64,000 nt of DNA, taken from assembly GCF_011300875.1 (NCBI RefSeq), contig NZ_CP049862.1, positions 1,240,001 through 1,304,000 of the forward strand, written 5' to 3'. The position numbers and the translations under genes were made by a program. Under the pieces are notes generated by a model that was not told the origin of the DNA, did not search any database, and saw nothing but the letters and a program-made list of their open reading frames with translations. Positions 1-7,441 of this stretch are shown one piece after another (the first letter of the stretch is position 1; every line of letters begins with the position of its first letter). The stretch comes from Sanguibacter sp. HDW7. Lineage in GTDB: Bacteria; Actinomycetota; Actinomycetes; Actinomycetales; Cellulomonadaceae.

Positions 1-2300
1 AGCTGGTTCGTGATGGAGCCGCCGGCAGGGATGCCACCGAGCGGGACCGCAAACTCAGCCGTGTGGTAGTTCCCCTTGAGGCCGCCCACGTTGTTGCCCG
101 TGTGCCCCTCCTTCGTCACGACGGTCTTCATGCCGGACCAGTCGCTCATGCCGCCCGGGTTGGACGTCGAGTACTGGAACGAGATCGTCGAGCCCGCGGG
201 GATGTCCGTCTTCGAGTTGTTGGTGAAGACGACCTTCGGGCTGATCGGGTAGTTGTTGTCGCCGAGCGCGAACTCGGTGTACTTGATCGAGAGGTCGATG
301 GCCTTCTTCGGCATCGGCCGGTCAGCCTCGGCCTTGCTCTTCGAGTAGGTGCCGGCGCTCGAGAACGTCTTGTGCATCGCGTCGACCATCGTCTGGCCCA
401 TCTCGTACTGGCCCTTGGCCTTGTTGAAGCCGTAGTCGCCCGCGAACTCCCATATCATGATGCCGCCGAGACCGGTGTTCTTCACGTAGTCGGCCTTGGC
501 CTGCACCGCCTGGACGGTGTCGCCCGAGATGTAGGTCTTCGTCTCCGGGTTCCACCACCACTCGTTCTTCGACACGTCGTCGAAGTGGTGGCTGAACGAG
601 CCCTTGAGCTGGCCGGTCACGCCATAGGAGGCTGCGTAGTCACCGACGCGACCCTCAGCGAGGTTGAGCGCGTGCCAGATCGGGTTGGCGCCGGCAGGAA
701 CCTCGCCGCCCAGGGGGTCGGAGTCGTGCCACAGGTTGGCGACGCCCGTCGCGCCCTGGCCGCACTTGCCGGAGGTTCCGGGAGCGCACGTGTAGCCGGA
801 CGGCGCAGGGGCGCGGCCGCCGTCACCGTAGTTGCCGCCCTGGACGTTGTCCCAGCCTCGCGTGTAGAAGCCGACGCCGAGGTTGATGCGACCGCCCTGC
901 GCGGCCGAGCGGAAGTAGCGCGCCGCCCAGTCGCCGTTGAGGTAGCCGATGCCGTTGTACGCGCCGTAGATGTTGCCCGCGGTGAGCTCGGGGTCCTTGC
1001 CGTTGTCGAACAGCGGGTTGTTGCCGCCGACGTACTCGTTCCACGCGCCGTGGAGGTCGTACGACATGAGGTTGACGTAGTCGAGGTACTGCGTCACCTG
1101 GTACATCTCCATGCCGCGCAGGAGCCAGCCCGAGGAGGGAGCGGCGACGGTGAGCATGTAGTACTGGCCGTCCTCGGCCGCGGCCTTGTCGAGCTTCTCG
1201 CGGAGCGTCTTGAGGAGCGCCTCGTAGCCCTTGAACAGGGAGCCACGGTTCTTGTCGGCGATCCAGAAGTCGTCGGGGTTGCCGGCAGCGTTGTTCGACG
1301 TCGGGTACTCGTAGTCGATGTCGAGGCCGTCGAAGCCGTACTCACGGATGAAACGCACCGCCGAGTCGGCGAACTTGTCGATGTTGGCCTGCGACTTTGT
1401 CATCTCGTAGAAGCCGCCGGTCGCGACGCGCTTGCCGTTTTCGTCGTGGTAGCCGCCCGTCTCGGTCCAGCCGCCGACGGCGGGGATGATCTTCACGCCG
1501 GGGTTGGCCTTCTTGTACTTCTGGAGAAGGTTGAAGTGACCGGTGTAGGGGAGAGACGGGTCCATCTCGGCCCCGGGGACGCCGGGCCAGGTGCGGTCCG
1601 TCGCCTCGTTGCCGGCGCGGTCCTCGTACGCGGAGACCTCGTTGTTCTTGTCGACGTGCGCGAACGCGTAGTTGATGTGGGAGATCTTGTCCCACGGGAT
1701 GTTGTTCGCGAGGTACGTCGGCGTGCCGTTCTGACCCGTGCGCCAGCTTGTGAAGTAGCCGATGATGCGGCGGTCGAGCCCGTTGGGGAGCTTCTCGACG
1801 CCATCGGTGTCGTAGACGTCGCAGTACGGGGTCTTCACGCCCGGGGTGCGGTACATGCCGTCGGGGCGGCACGCCTCGTCACCCTCGACGGGCGTGGTCG
1901 TCGGCTCGTCGGTCGGCTCGTCCGTGGGCTCGTCGGTCGGGACGTCCGTGGGCTCGTCCGTGGGCTCGTCGGTCGGGATGTCCGTGGGCTCGTCCGTCGG
2001 CTCCTCGGTGGGCTCCTCGGTCGGCGTCGTGCCGCACGCACCGGTCGCCTCCCAGGCGCCCCAGGCGTTCGTACCGGGCGTCTCGCCGAGCGTCCACCAC
2101 TTGGCGCGGTAGTTGGTGCCGCCGTACGAGGCGGTCTGGCCGCCCGTGTACGTCGTGGTGCTCGCCCACGGCGTCAGACAGGTGGCGGGAGCCGCAGAGG
2201 CGGACATCGTCAGCGCGGGGACCGCGAGCAGGGATGCGACGAGCGCTCCCGTCGCGGCCGCGGCGACGGCGCGCTTGCGGCGGGCTGGCAGGAGGTGCAT
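1..2300 (-). CDS. Secreted GH18 chitinase with chitin-binding module (3' end outside window)
   Basis: Hydrolyses beta-1,4-linked N-acetylglucosamine polymers outside the cell. 766 codons are visible and the C-terminus lies beyond base 1. Order: Arg/Lys-rich N-terminus and Ala-rich signal peptide (residues 1 to about 37, SASA-APA), an aromatic CBM5/12-type module (about 39-88, containing AKWW), a Thr/Pro/Asp/Glu repeat linker (about 90-140, PTDEPTDEP units), then a GH18 barrel with the diagnostic DGLDIDYE motif whose catalytic acid is Glu331. After the barrel comes a beta-rich region resembling the accessory domain of Vibrio/Serratia-type chitinases. The ATG at 2300 directly precedes the signal peptide and has a weak GAGG upstream. 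Divergent from the GH53 gene. Family is certain; substrate preference (chitin versus chito-oligomers) is inferred. Confidence 0.93.
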   Translation of the reverse strand, partial: MHLLPARRKRAVAAAATGALVASLLAVPALTMSASAAPATCLTPWASTTTYTGGQTASYGGTNYRAKWWTLGETPGTNAWGAWEATGACGTTPTEEPTEEPTDEPTDIPTDEPTDEPTDVPTDEPTDEPTDEPTTTPVEGDEACRPDGMYRTPGVKTPYCDVYDTDGVEKLPNGLDRRIIGYFTSWRTGQNGTPTYLANNIPWDKISHINYAFAHVDKNNEVSAYEDRAGNEATDRTWPGVPGAEMDPSLPYTGHFNLLQKYKKANPGVKIIPAVGGWTETGGYHDENGKRVATGGFYEMTKSQANIDKFADSAVRFIREYGFDGLDIDYEYPTSNNAAGNPDDFWIADKNRGSLFKGYEALLKTLREKLDKAAAEDGQYYMLTVAAPSSGWLLRGMEMYQVTQYLDYVNLMSYDLHGAWNEYVGGNNPLFDNGKDPELTAGNIYGAYNGIGYLNGDWAARYFRSAAQGGRINLGVGFYTRGWDNVQGGNYGDGGRAPAPSGYTCAPGTSGKCGQGATGVANLWHDSDPLGGEVPAGANPIWHALNLAEGRVGDYAASYGVTGQLKGSFSHHFDDVSKNEWWWNPETKTYISGDTVQAVQAKADYVKNTGLGGIMIWEFAGDYGFNKAKGQYEMGQTMVDAMHKTFSSAGTYSKSKAEADRPMPKKAIDLSIKYTEFALGDNNYPISPKVVFTNNSKTDIPAGSTISFQYSTSNPGGMSDWSGMKTVVTKEGHTGNNVGGLKGNYHTAEFAVPLGGIPAGGSITNQ

Positions 2301-2631
2301 GGGGGTGCCTCGCAGGGGGGACGGGGAGCCTGGCCCGTGACGCGCGTCCGGCACCACGGCTCCGTGGTGGCTCTGACCGTAGTGACGTGGCACACGCCGT
2401 GGGATGCGGTAGATCCCTACTCCTGCAGCGTCTGCGCAGGTGGGGGCGTGTGCTTTCCACGTACGTGGAAGGCCGACTGGGACGGTCGGCGTGTCTGTCA
2501 CGGGGAAGGCGACACCCGACGCGACCCGTGCCAGACTGGGAACGTGCACGGGGAGGCGTCCTCCCCCGAGATGCCTCCCCGTGCCTCGAGCGCGAGCGCC
2601 TGCCCCGCGACGGAGCGACGGAAGGACCGAA
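2301..2631. promoter_or_regulatory. Divergent chitinase/galactanase control region with two palindromes
   Basis: This 331-bp spacer contains no convincing gene and must hold both divergent promoters. Two dyads stand out: CACCACGG-CT-CCGTGGTG at 2350-2367 and a perfect 16-bp palindrome TTCCACGTACGTGGAA at 2455-2470. The second has the size and symmetry of a LacI-family operator, and a LacI gene lies just downstream of the GH53 gene. Assigning the sites to that regulator is inference. Confidence 0.5.
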
Positions 2632-3816
2632 GTGACGGCACCCACGTGGACGCACGGCGTCGACATCTCCATCACCGAGGAGATGGAGGCGCTCGGCGTC
2701 ACCTATCGCGACCGCGACGGCGCGCCGTGCGACCTCGTGACGCTCGCCGCCCGTGCGGGCAGCAACCTCGTGCGGCTCCGACTCTGGGTCGACCCCTACG
2801 ACGCCGACGGCACCCCCTACCTCGGTGGCACCAACGACCTGGCCAGGACGCTCCGGCTCGCCCGCCGCGCCCGGGAGGCCGGGATGGCCGTCCAGCTCGA
2901 CCTCCACTACTCCGACTTCTGGGCCGACCCCGCCAAGCAGCGCACGCCCAAGGCCTGGGCCGGGCTCGGCGCGACCGCGCTCGCGGAGAGCGTCGGCGAG
3001 TACACGCGGACGACCCTCGACGCGTTCACAGTCGCGGGGATCGGGCTCGCCAGCGTCCAGGTCGGCAACGAGATCACCAACGGCACGTGCTGGCCCGTCG
3101 CGGCGACGACCCGCTACGACGACCAGGCCCGTGCCTACGGCCCGGCGGACCCCGCGGCCGACGACCGCCTCGCAGGACTCCTGCGCGCAGGCGTCGCCGC
3201 CGTCCGTGAGCACTCCGACGCCGAGGTCGTCCTCCACCTCGACCAGGGAGGCTCCGACGTCGTCGCCCGGCAGTGGCTCGACCGCATGCTGCCGCGCGGC
3301 GTCGACCTCGACGTCCTCGGGCTCTCCTACTACCCGTTCTGGCACGGGTCGCTCGCCGACCTCGGGGCCAACCTCGACCATCTCGCGACGGCGTACGACC
3401 TCGACCTCCTCGTCGTCGAGACCGCCTTCGCCCGGTCCGCGACGACCCCGCCCGGGCACGGCTCGATGGTGCGCGACGCCGAGATCGCCCGCACGGGACG
3501 CGTGCCGGGGAGCGACGCGCAGGCCGCCTTCCTCACCGACCTCGACGACGTCGTCGCCGCGACCCCGGGCGACCACGGCCGCGGCGTCATCTACTGGGAG
3601 CCCGCCTGGCTCCCGGTCGACGGCTCGTCGTGGGCGTCACCTGCCGGCATGGCCTACGCCGAGGAGGGCGACGCCGACCAGGTGGGCGTCCAGTGGTCCA
3701 ACCTCGCTCTCGTCGACGAGACGGGGCGCGAGGAGAGCGCGTGGCGCACCTGGACGTCCCACGTCCCCGACCCCGTCCGAGGCGTCGCACTACGTGCGGC
3801 GACCGTGACGAACTAG
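2632..3816 (+). CDS. GH53 arabinogalactan endo-beta-1,4-galactanase
   Basis: Predicted to cleave beta-1,4-galactan, the side chain of pectic arabinogalactan I. The 394-residue protein is essentially one GH53 TIM barrel. It starts with the family hallmark GVDIS near the N-terminus, followed by VRLRLWVDP and LDLHYSDFWADP; the acid/base is Glu147 in GNEIT and the nucleophile Glu263 in VVETAF. GTG at 2632 is chosen because GGAAGGA lies 5 nt upstream and homology begins there; longer in-frame starts add only low-complexity sequence. No signal peptide is visible from any start, although GH53 enzymes are normally exported, so it may act in the cytosol on imported oligosaccharides. The LacI gene follows at 11 bp. 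Confidence 0.9.
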   Translation: MTAPTWTHGVDISITEEMEALGVTYRDRDGAPCDLVTLAARAGSNLVRLRLWVDPYDADGTPYLGGTNDLARTLRLARRAREAGMAVQLDLHYSDFWADPAKQRTPKAWAGLGATALAESVGEYTRTTLDAFTVAGIGLASVQVGNEITNGTCWPVAATTRYDDQARAYGPADPAADDRLAGLLRAGVAAVREHSDAEVVLHLDQGGSDVVARQWLDRMLPRGVDLDVLGLSYYPFWHGSLADLGANLDHLATAYDLDLLVVETAFARSATTPPGHGSMVRDAEIARTGRVPGSDAQAAFLTDLDDVVAATPGDHGRGVIYWEPAWLPVDGSSWASPAGMAYAEEGDADQVGVQWSNLALVDETGREESAWRTWTSHVPDPVRGVALRAATVTN

Positions 3817-3819
3817 GCT
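3814..3819 (+). promoter_or_regulatory. -10 element of the lacI gene, overlapping the galactanase stop codon
   Basis: TAGGCT ends 8 nt before the lacI ATG, and its first three bases are the TAG stop of the GH53 gene. No Shine-Dalgarno precedes the ATG, which suggests a leaderless lacI transcript in addition to any readthrough. Confidence 0.5.
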
Positions 3820-3827
3820 CGGCGACC

Positions 3828-4856
3828 ATGAGCGACCAGGCCCGTCCCAGCCACACGCCCCGCCGGCGACCGACGATCCGCGACGTCGCCGCGGCCGCCG
3901 GAGTCTCCCGCGGCACGGTGTCGCGCGTGCTCAACGGAGGCCACTGGGTGTCGCCCGACGCCCTCGCCTCCGTGCAGGAGGCCATCCGAACGACCGGCTA
4001 CCAGGCCAACCAGCATGCCCGCTCCCTCGTCACGGGCCGAGCGAACTCGGTCGCGTTCCTCCTGACCGAGCCGCAGCACCTGCTCTTCGAGGACCCCAAC
4101 TTCTCGGTGCTCCTGCGCGGAGCCGCCGAGGCGCTCGCGGCCCGCGAGATCCCGCTGCTCCTCATGCTCGCCTCGACGCCCGCCGAACGGAAACGCATCT
4201 CCGCGTACGTCGCCGCAGGACACGTCGACGGCGTCCTGCTCATCTCCTCCCACCGCGACAACCCCATGGTCGCCGAGCTCCTCAAGAACCAGGTGCCCGT
4301 CGTCGCGTGCGGCGTGCCCCTCGGCTTCGAGGGTGCGGTCGGCTACGTCGCGGCTGACGACCGCGCCGGCGCGCGCACCATGACCCGCCACCTCCTCGAC
4401 ACCGGGCGCTCCAAGGTCGCCATGGTCACGGGGCCCCTCGACACCCCGGGCGGCACCCTCCGCCTCGAGGGCTACCGCGAGGCCGTCGGCGACGCGTTCG
4501 ACGAGACGCTCGTCGCGCACGGCGACTACTCGCGCGAGTCGGGCCGGCTCGCCATGGCAGAGCTCCTCGAGCGACGCCCCGACCTCGACGCCGTCTTCAT
4601 CGCCAGCGACCTCATGGCCGCCGGCGCGCTCGTCGCGCTCCAGGCCGCGGGACGATCCGTGCCCGACGACGTCGCCGTCGGCGGCTTCGACGACTCGGGC
4701 GTCGCAGCCGCGCTCCACCCCGCGCTCACGACCATGCGCCAGCCCTTCGAACGCATCAGCGCCGAGATGGTCCGACTCCTGCTCGAGACAGTCGAAGGGG
4801 CCGAGCCCGCCGCGGTGACGCTCCAGACGGCGCTCGTCCGACGCGCGTCGACCTGA
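3828..4856 (+). CDS. LacI-family transcriptional regulator
   Basis: A 342-residue sugar-responsive DNA-binding protein. The N-terminal LacI helix-turn-helix (about residues 16-40, TIRDVAAAAGVSRGTVSRVL, then the hinge region) is followed by a periplasmic-binding-protein-like effector and dimerisation domain ending around DVAVGGFDDS and TTMRQPFE, both typical of the family. Length matches the family norm. ATG at 3828 is the first start before the conserved HTH. Because it sits next to a GH53 galactanase, it plausibly represses that gene in the absence of galactan-derived sugar and may also act on the divergent chitinase; both links are context inference. Confidence 0.93.
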   Translation: MSDQARPSHTPRRRPTIRDVAAAAGVSRGTVSRVLNGGHWVSPDALASVQEAIRTTGYQANQHARSLVTGRANSVAFLLTEPQHLLFEDPNFSVLLRGAAEALAAREIPLLLMLASTPAERKRISAYVAAGHVDGVLLISSHRDNPMVAELLKNQVPVVACGVPLGFEGAVGYVAADDRAGARTMTRHLLDTGRSKVAMVTGPLDTPGGTLRLEGYREAVGDAFDETLVAHGDYSRESGRLAMAELLERRPDLDAVFIASDLMAAGALVALQAAGRSVPDDVAVGGFDDSGVAAALHPALTTMRQPFERISAEMVRLLLETVEGAEPAAVTLQTALVRRAST

Positions 4857-4867
4857 GAGGGAGGCGC

Positions 4868-5150
4868 TGTCGGAGCCGGCGGCGTGGTCGGAGGGTCCCG
4901 CTCGGACGGAGCGTGCGGCTCAGTCGGAACCTGTGGCGCGGTCGGAGCGTCCGGTTCGGATGGAGCGCAAGGCTCGGTCGAAGCGTCCTGCGCGGCCGGC
5001 GTGTCCCGCTCGGTCGGAGCTTGAGTCGCGGCCGGAGCGTGAGCCGCGGTCGGAGCGTGAGCCGCGGTCGAACGTGCGGCGCGGCCGGAGCGTGAGCCGC
5101 AGCCGCAGCCGGAGCGTGCGGCTCGGCCGTCGGGGCGCAGTCGGAGTCCT
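4868..5150. repeat. Degenerate minisatellite (GGTCGGAGCGTG-like units)
   Basis: About 280 bp of imperfect 12-24-bp direct repeats, e.g. CGGTCGGAGCGTGAGCCG repeated consecutively around 5035-5085 with variants before and after. It fills the gap between the convergent lacI gene and the ABC ATPase gene. The small open frames across it encode only Arg/Ser/Pro-rich repeats on both strands and look non-coding. Confidence 0.75.
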
Positions 5151-5153
5151 GCG

Positions 5154-6146
5154 TCAGAGCACGAGGAGCGGACGCCCCGTGCGCGGGTGCGTGAGGACGT
5201 CGGGCCGCACGCCCCACACCGCCTCGACGACGTCGGGCACGAGAACCTCCTCGACCGGCCCCTCGGCGACGACGCGCCCACCGTCGAGCACGACGACGTG
5301 GTCGCACCACGCGGCGGCGAGCGTGAGGTCGTGGAGCGCGGTGAGGACTGTCGTGCCGTCGTCGGCGAGGCCCGCGAGAAGCGTGAGGAGCTCGCGCTGC
5401 GCGGCGACGTCGAGGTGGTTCGTCGGCTCGTCGAGCAGCAGGAGCCGTGGCTCCTGCGCGAGCGCGCGCGCGACGTGGGCCCGCTGACGCTCGCCGCCCG
5501 AGAGCGTGCCGAGATCCCGGTCAGCAAGGTCCAGCGCACCGGCGCGCGCGAGGGCGGTCGAGACCGCGGCCTCGTCCTCGGTGGAGGGCGCCGCGAACCA
5601 GCCGCGGTGGGGGAGGCGTCCGAGCTCGACGGCGTCGGCGACGGTGAGGCTCCTGTCGGCGCTCGCGTCCTGCTCGACGAAGGCCGCGACGCGAGCACGC
5701 TCGCGCCGACCAAGCGTCGCGAGGTCAGCCTCGTCGAACGTCGTCGTCCCGGCCTCCGCCCGCGTCACCCCCGCGACGAGCCGCAGGAGCGAGGACTTGC
5801 CCGAGCCGTTCGGCCCGAGCAGCCCCGTGATCGCCCCGGCCGGAGCGCGGAAGGAGACGTCGTCGACGATGCGTCGACCGGCGACCGACCAGGAGAGGAG
5901 GTGTGTCACGAGACCTGAGGAGCGGGCGGCCGCGTCGTCGTGCGTTTCGTCTGTGGCGCGCTCGGGTCTCGTGGTGCTGCAGCTGTCGCTTCCGTTGCCG
6001 CTGCCGTTGCCGGTTCCGTTGCCGTTGCCGCTCCCGCTTCCGCTGCCGTTTGCGTTCGACGTGACGACGTCGTGGAAGCGAGGTGTCGAGACCTGGTCGC
6101 CCGTAGCCACGACGGGAGGCTCGTCCGCAATCCTCTCCGTCGTCAT
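5154..6146 (-). CDS. ABC transporter ATP-binding protein, FecE/BtuD type (putative F420-0 uptake group)
   Basis: Energises the uptake transporter encoded by the next two genes. 330 residues: an unusual N-terminal tail with an Asn/Gly/Ser repeat (about 31-54), then a standard ABC domain with Walker A GPNGSGKS (111-118), signature LSGGERQR, Walker B LLLLDEPTNHLD and switch His in TALHDLT. ATG at 6146 overlaps the permease stop as ATGA, indicating translational coupling, and fixes the start even though it includes the low-complexity tail. Family members (iron-siderophore, haem, cobalamin) are normally about 255-270 residues, so the tail is extra. Substrate is uncertain; see the binding-protein gene. 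Confidence 0.9.
   Translation of the reverse strand: MTTERIADEPPVVATGDQVSTPRFHDVVTSNANGSGSGSGNGNGTGNGSGNGSDSCSTTRPERATDETHDDAAARSSGLVTHLLSWSVAGRRIVDDVSFRAPAGAITGLLGPNGSGKSSLLRLVAGVTRAEAGTTTFDEADLATLGRRERARVAAFVEQDASADRSLTVADAVELGRLPHRGWFAAPSTEDEAAVSTALARAGALDLADRDLGTLSGGERQRAHVARALAQEPRLLLLDEPTNHLDVAAQRELLTLLAGLADDGTTVLTALHDLTLAAAWCDHVVVLDGGRVVAEGPVEEVLVPDVVEAVWGVRPDVLTHPRTGRPLLVL
5985..6055 (-). repeat. Hexanucleotide repeat inside the ATPase gene (Asn-Gly/Ser-Gly tract)
   Basis: About 70 bp of GCCGTT/GCCGCT hexamers in frame with the ATPase, encoding alternating Asn-Gly, Ser-Gly and Thr-Gly. It lies in the non-catalytic N-terminal tail, where repeat-number change would be tolerated. Confidence 0.8.
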
Positions 6147-7441
6147 GCGAGCGATCTCCTCGTGCGGTGGAGCAGCCACGCGAACGCGGGAGCGCCGAGC
6201 GCTGCAGTGACGACGCCGACCGGCAGCTCGCGCGGCTCGAACGCGGTGCGGGCGAGCGTGTCGGCGAGCACGAGGACGATCGCGCCGGCGACGGCCGAGA
6301 CCGGCAGGACCGCGCGGTGCCGCGAGCCGACGACGGCGCGTACCGCGTGGGGCAGGACGAGGCCGACGAAGCCGATCGCGCCCGACACGGACACGAGCGC
6401 CCCGGTGAGCAGAGCGACCGCGCCGAGCAGGGTCCACCGGACCCGCTCGACGGGGATCCCGAGGGCCGAGGCCGCGTGGTCGCCGAACGTCATCGCGTCG
6501 AGGACGTTGCCCGCGGCCGCGAGCGGGACACCGAGGACCAGCAGAGCGATGCCCGCGATCGCGACCGAGCCCCAGCCGGCCCCGGCGACCGAACCCATGA
6601 GCCACGTGAGGACCTCGCGGTAGGAGTCGCCCTCGGCCGACCAGAAGATGACGAGGCTCGTCGCGGCCGCCGCCAGCTGGCTCACGGCGAGCCCCGCGAG
6701 GACGGTCCGCGTCGGGGTGAGCGCCCCGAGCGTCCCGGCGAGCGCGAGCGACGCCACCAGTGCAAGCCCCGCGCCCGCGAAGGCTGCGACCGGAAGCAGC
6801 ACCGAGATGCCGAGCAGGAGGACGCTCACCGCGCCGAGGCTCGCACCCGACGAGAGACCCAGGAGGTAGGGATCGGCGAGCGGGTTGCGCGTGAGGGCCT
6901 GCATGACGACGCCGCACACGGCGAGCCCCGCGCCCACTGCGGCGGCAGTGAGGGCGCGCGGCAGACGGCCCTCCCAGACGATCGCGTCGCGCAGGGTCGA
7001 GAGCGTCGGCTCGCCGCCGAGAAGGTGGTGGCGGACTGATGCCCAGACCTCGGCCGGGGTGAGGGCGGCTGGACCGACGAGGACCGCGACGAGCAGGACG
7101 AGAACGAGGACGACGAGACCCGAGCCGACGAGTACCGAGGTCGGCGGCGTACTCCGGCGTCCGCTGGCCGACGAGGCAGGAGGTGCCGTCGCGCGCCGCG
7201 ATCCGGCCACATCGCGCTGAGCCACGGTGGCTCCGGTCGTGGGGGACTCCGTCGTGCGGGGCTCAGTCTGCGGGGACTCTGCCGGGCGCCCTGCTGCCTG
7301 CAGGGGCTCTGATGCGCGAGCCGAAGCCTGCAGCGACTCCGCCGGAGCAGGCGTTGCCTCCGCCGGATGCGCTGCTGCGTCGCGGGCTTCCGCCTGCCAG
7401 ACTCCCGCGTGCTCCACCGTCGCCCGCTTCTCCGTCGTCAC
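6143..7441 (-). CDS. ABC transporter permease, FecCD/BtuC family (putative F420-0 uptake group)
   Basis: Membrane channel of the cassette. 432 residues with about ten hydrophobic segments. FecCD hallmarks are present: WEGRLPRALTAAAVGAGLA, the conserved RNPLADPYLLGLSSGAS, GAIGFVGLVLPHAVR near the C-terminus and the final ELPVGVVTAALGAPAFAWLL. GTG at 7441 overlaps the binding-protein stop as GTGA, which supports it as the start. That choice leaves a roughly 102-residue Ala/Glu/Ser/Pro-rich N-terminal tail before the first membrane segment, which is unusual for a family whose proteins usually begin at the membrane; a later internal start cannot be excluded. Confidence 0.9.
   Translation of the reverse strand: MTTEKRATVEHAGVWQAEARDAAAHPAEATPAPAESLQASARASEPLQAAGRPAESPQTEPRTTESPTTGATVAQRDVAGSRRATAPPASSASGRRSTPPTSVLVGSGLVVLVLVLLVAVLVGPAALTPAEVWASVRHHLLGGEPTLSTLRDAIVWEGRLPRALTAAAVGAGLAVCGVVMQALTRNPLADPYLLGLSSGASLGAVSVLLLGISVLLPVAAFAGAGLALVASLALAGTLGALTPTRTVLAGLAVSQLAAAATSLVIFWSAEGDSYREVLTWLMGSVAGAGWGSVAIAGIALLVLGVPLAAAGNVLDAMTFGDHAASALGIPVERVRWTLLGAVALLTGALVSVSGAIGFVGLVLPHAVRAVVGSRHRAVLPVSAVAGAIVLVLADTLARTAFEPRELPVGVVTAALGAPAFAWLLHRTRRSLA

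Noticed and set aside
2301-2631. DasR operator for the chitinase
   Set aside because: I found no match to the ACTGGTCTAGACCAGT-type site in this region; the palindromes present have a different sequence.
63-3209. 1048-codon open frame on the plus strand across the chitinase gene
   Set aside because: It is antisense to the chitinase, which has a complete signal peptide, CBM and GH18 active-site motif. The plus-strand translation is Val/Arg/Leu-rich with no domain, a typical GC-driven shadow.
4526-5713. 395-codon minus-strand frame with Pro/Thr repeats overlapping the ABC ATPase 3' end and lacI
   Set aside because: It overlaps two well-supported genes and its repeats come from the non-coding minisatellite.
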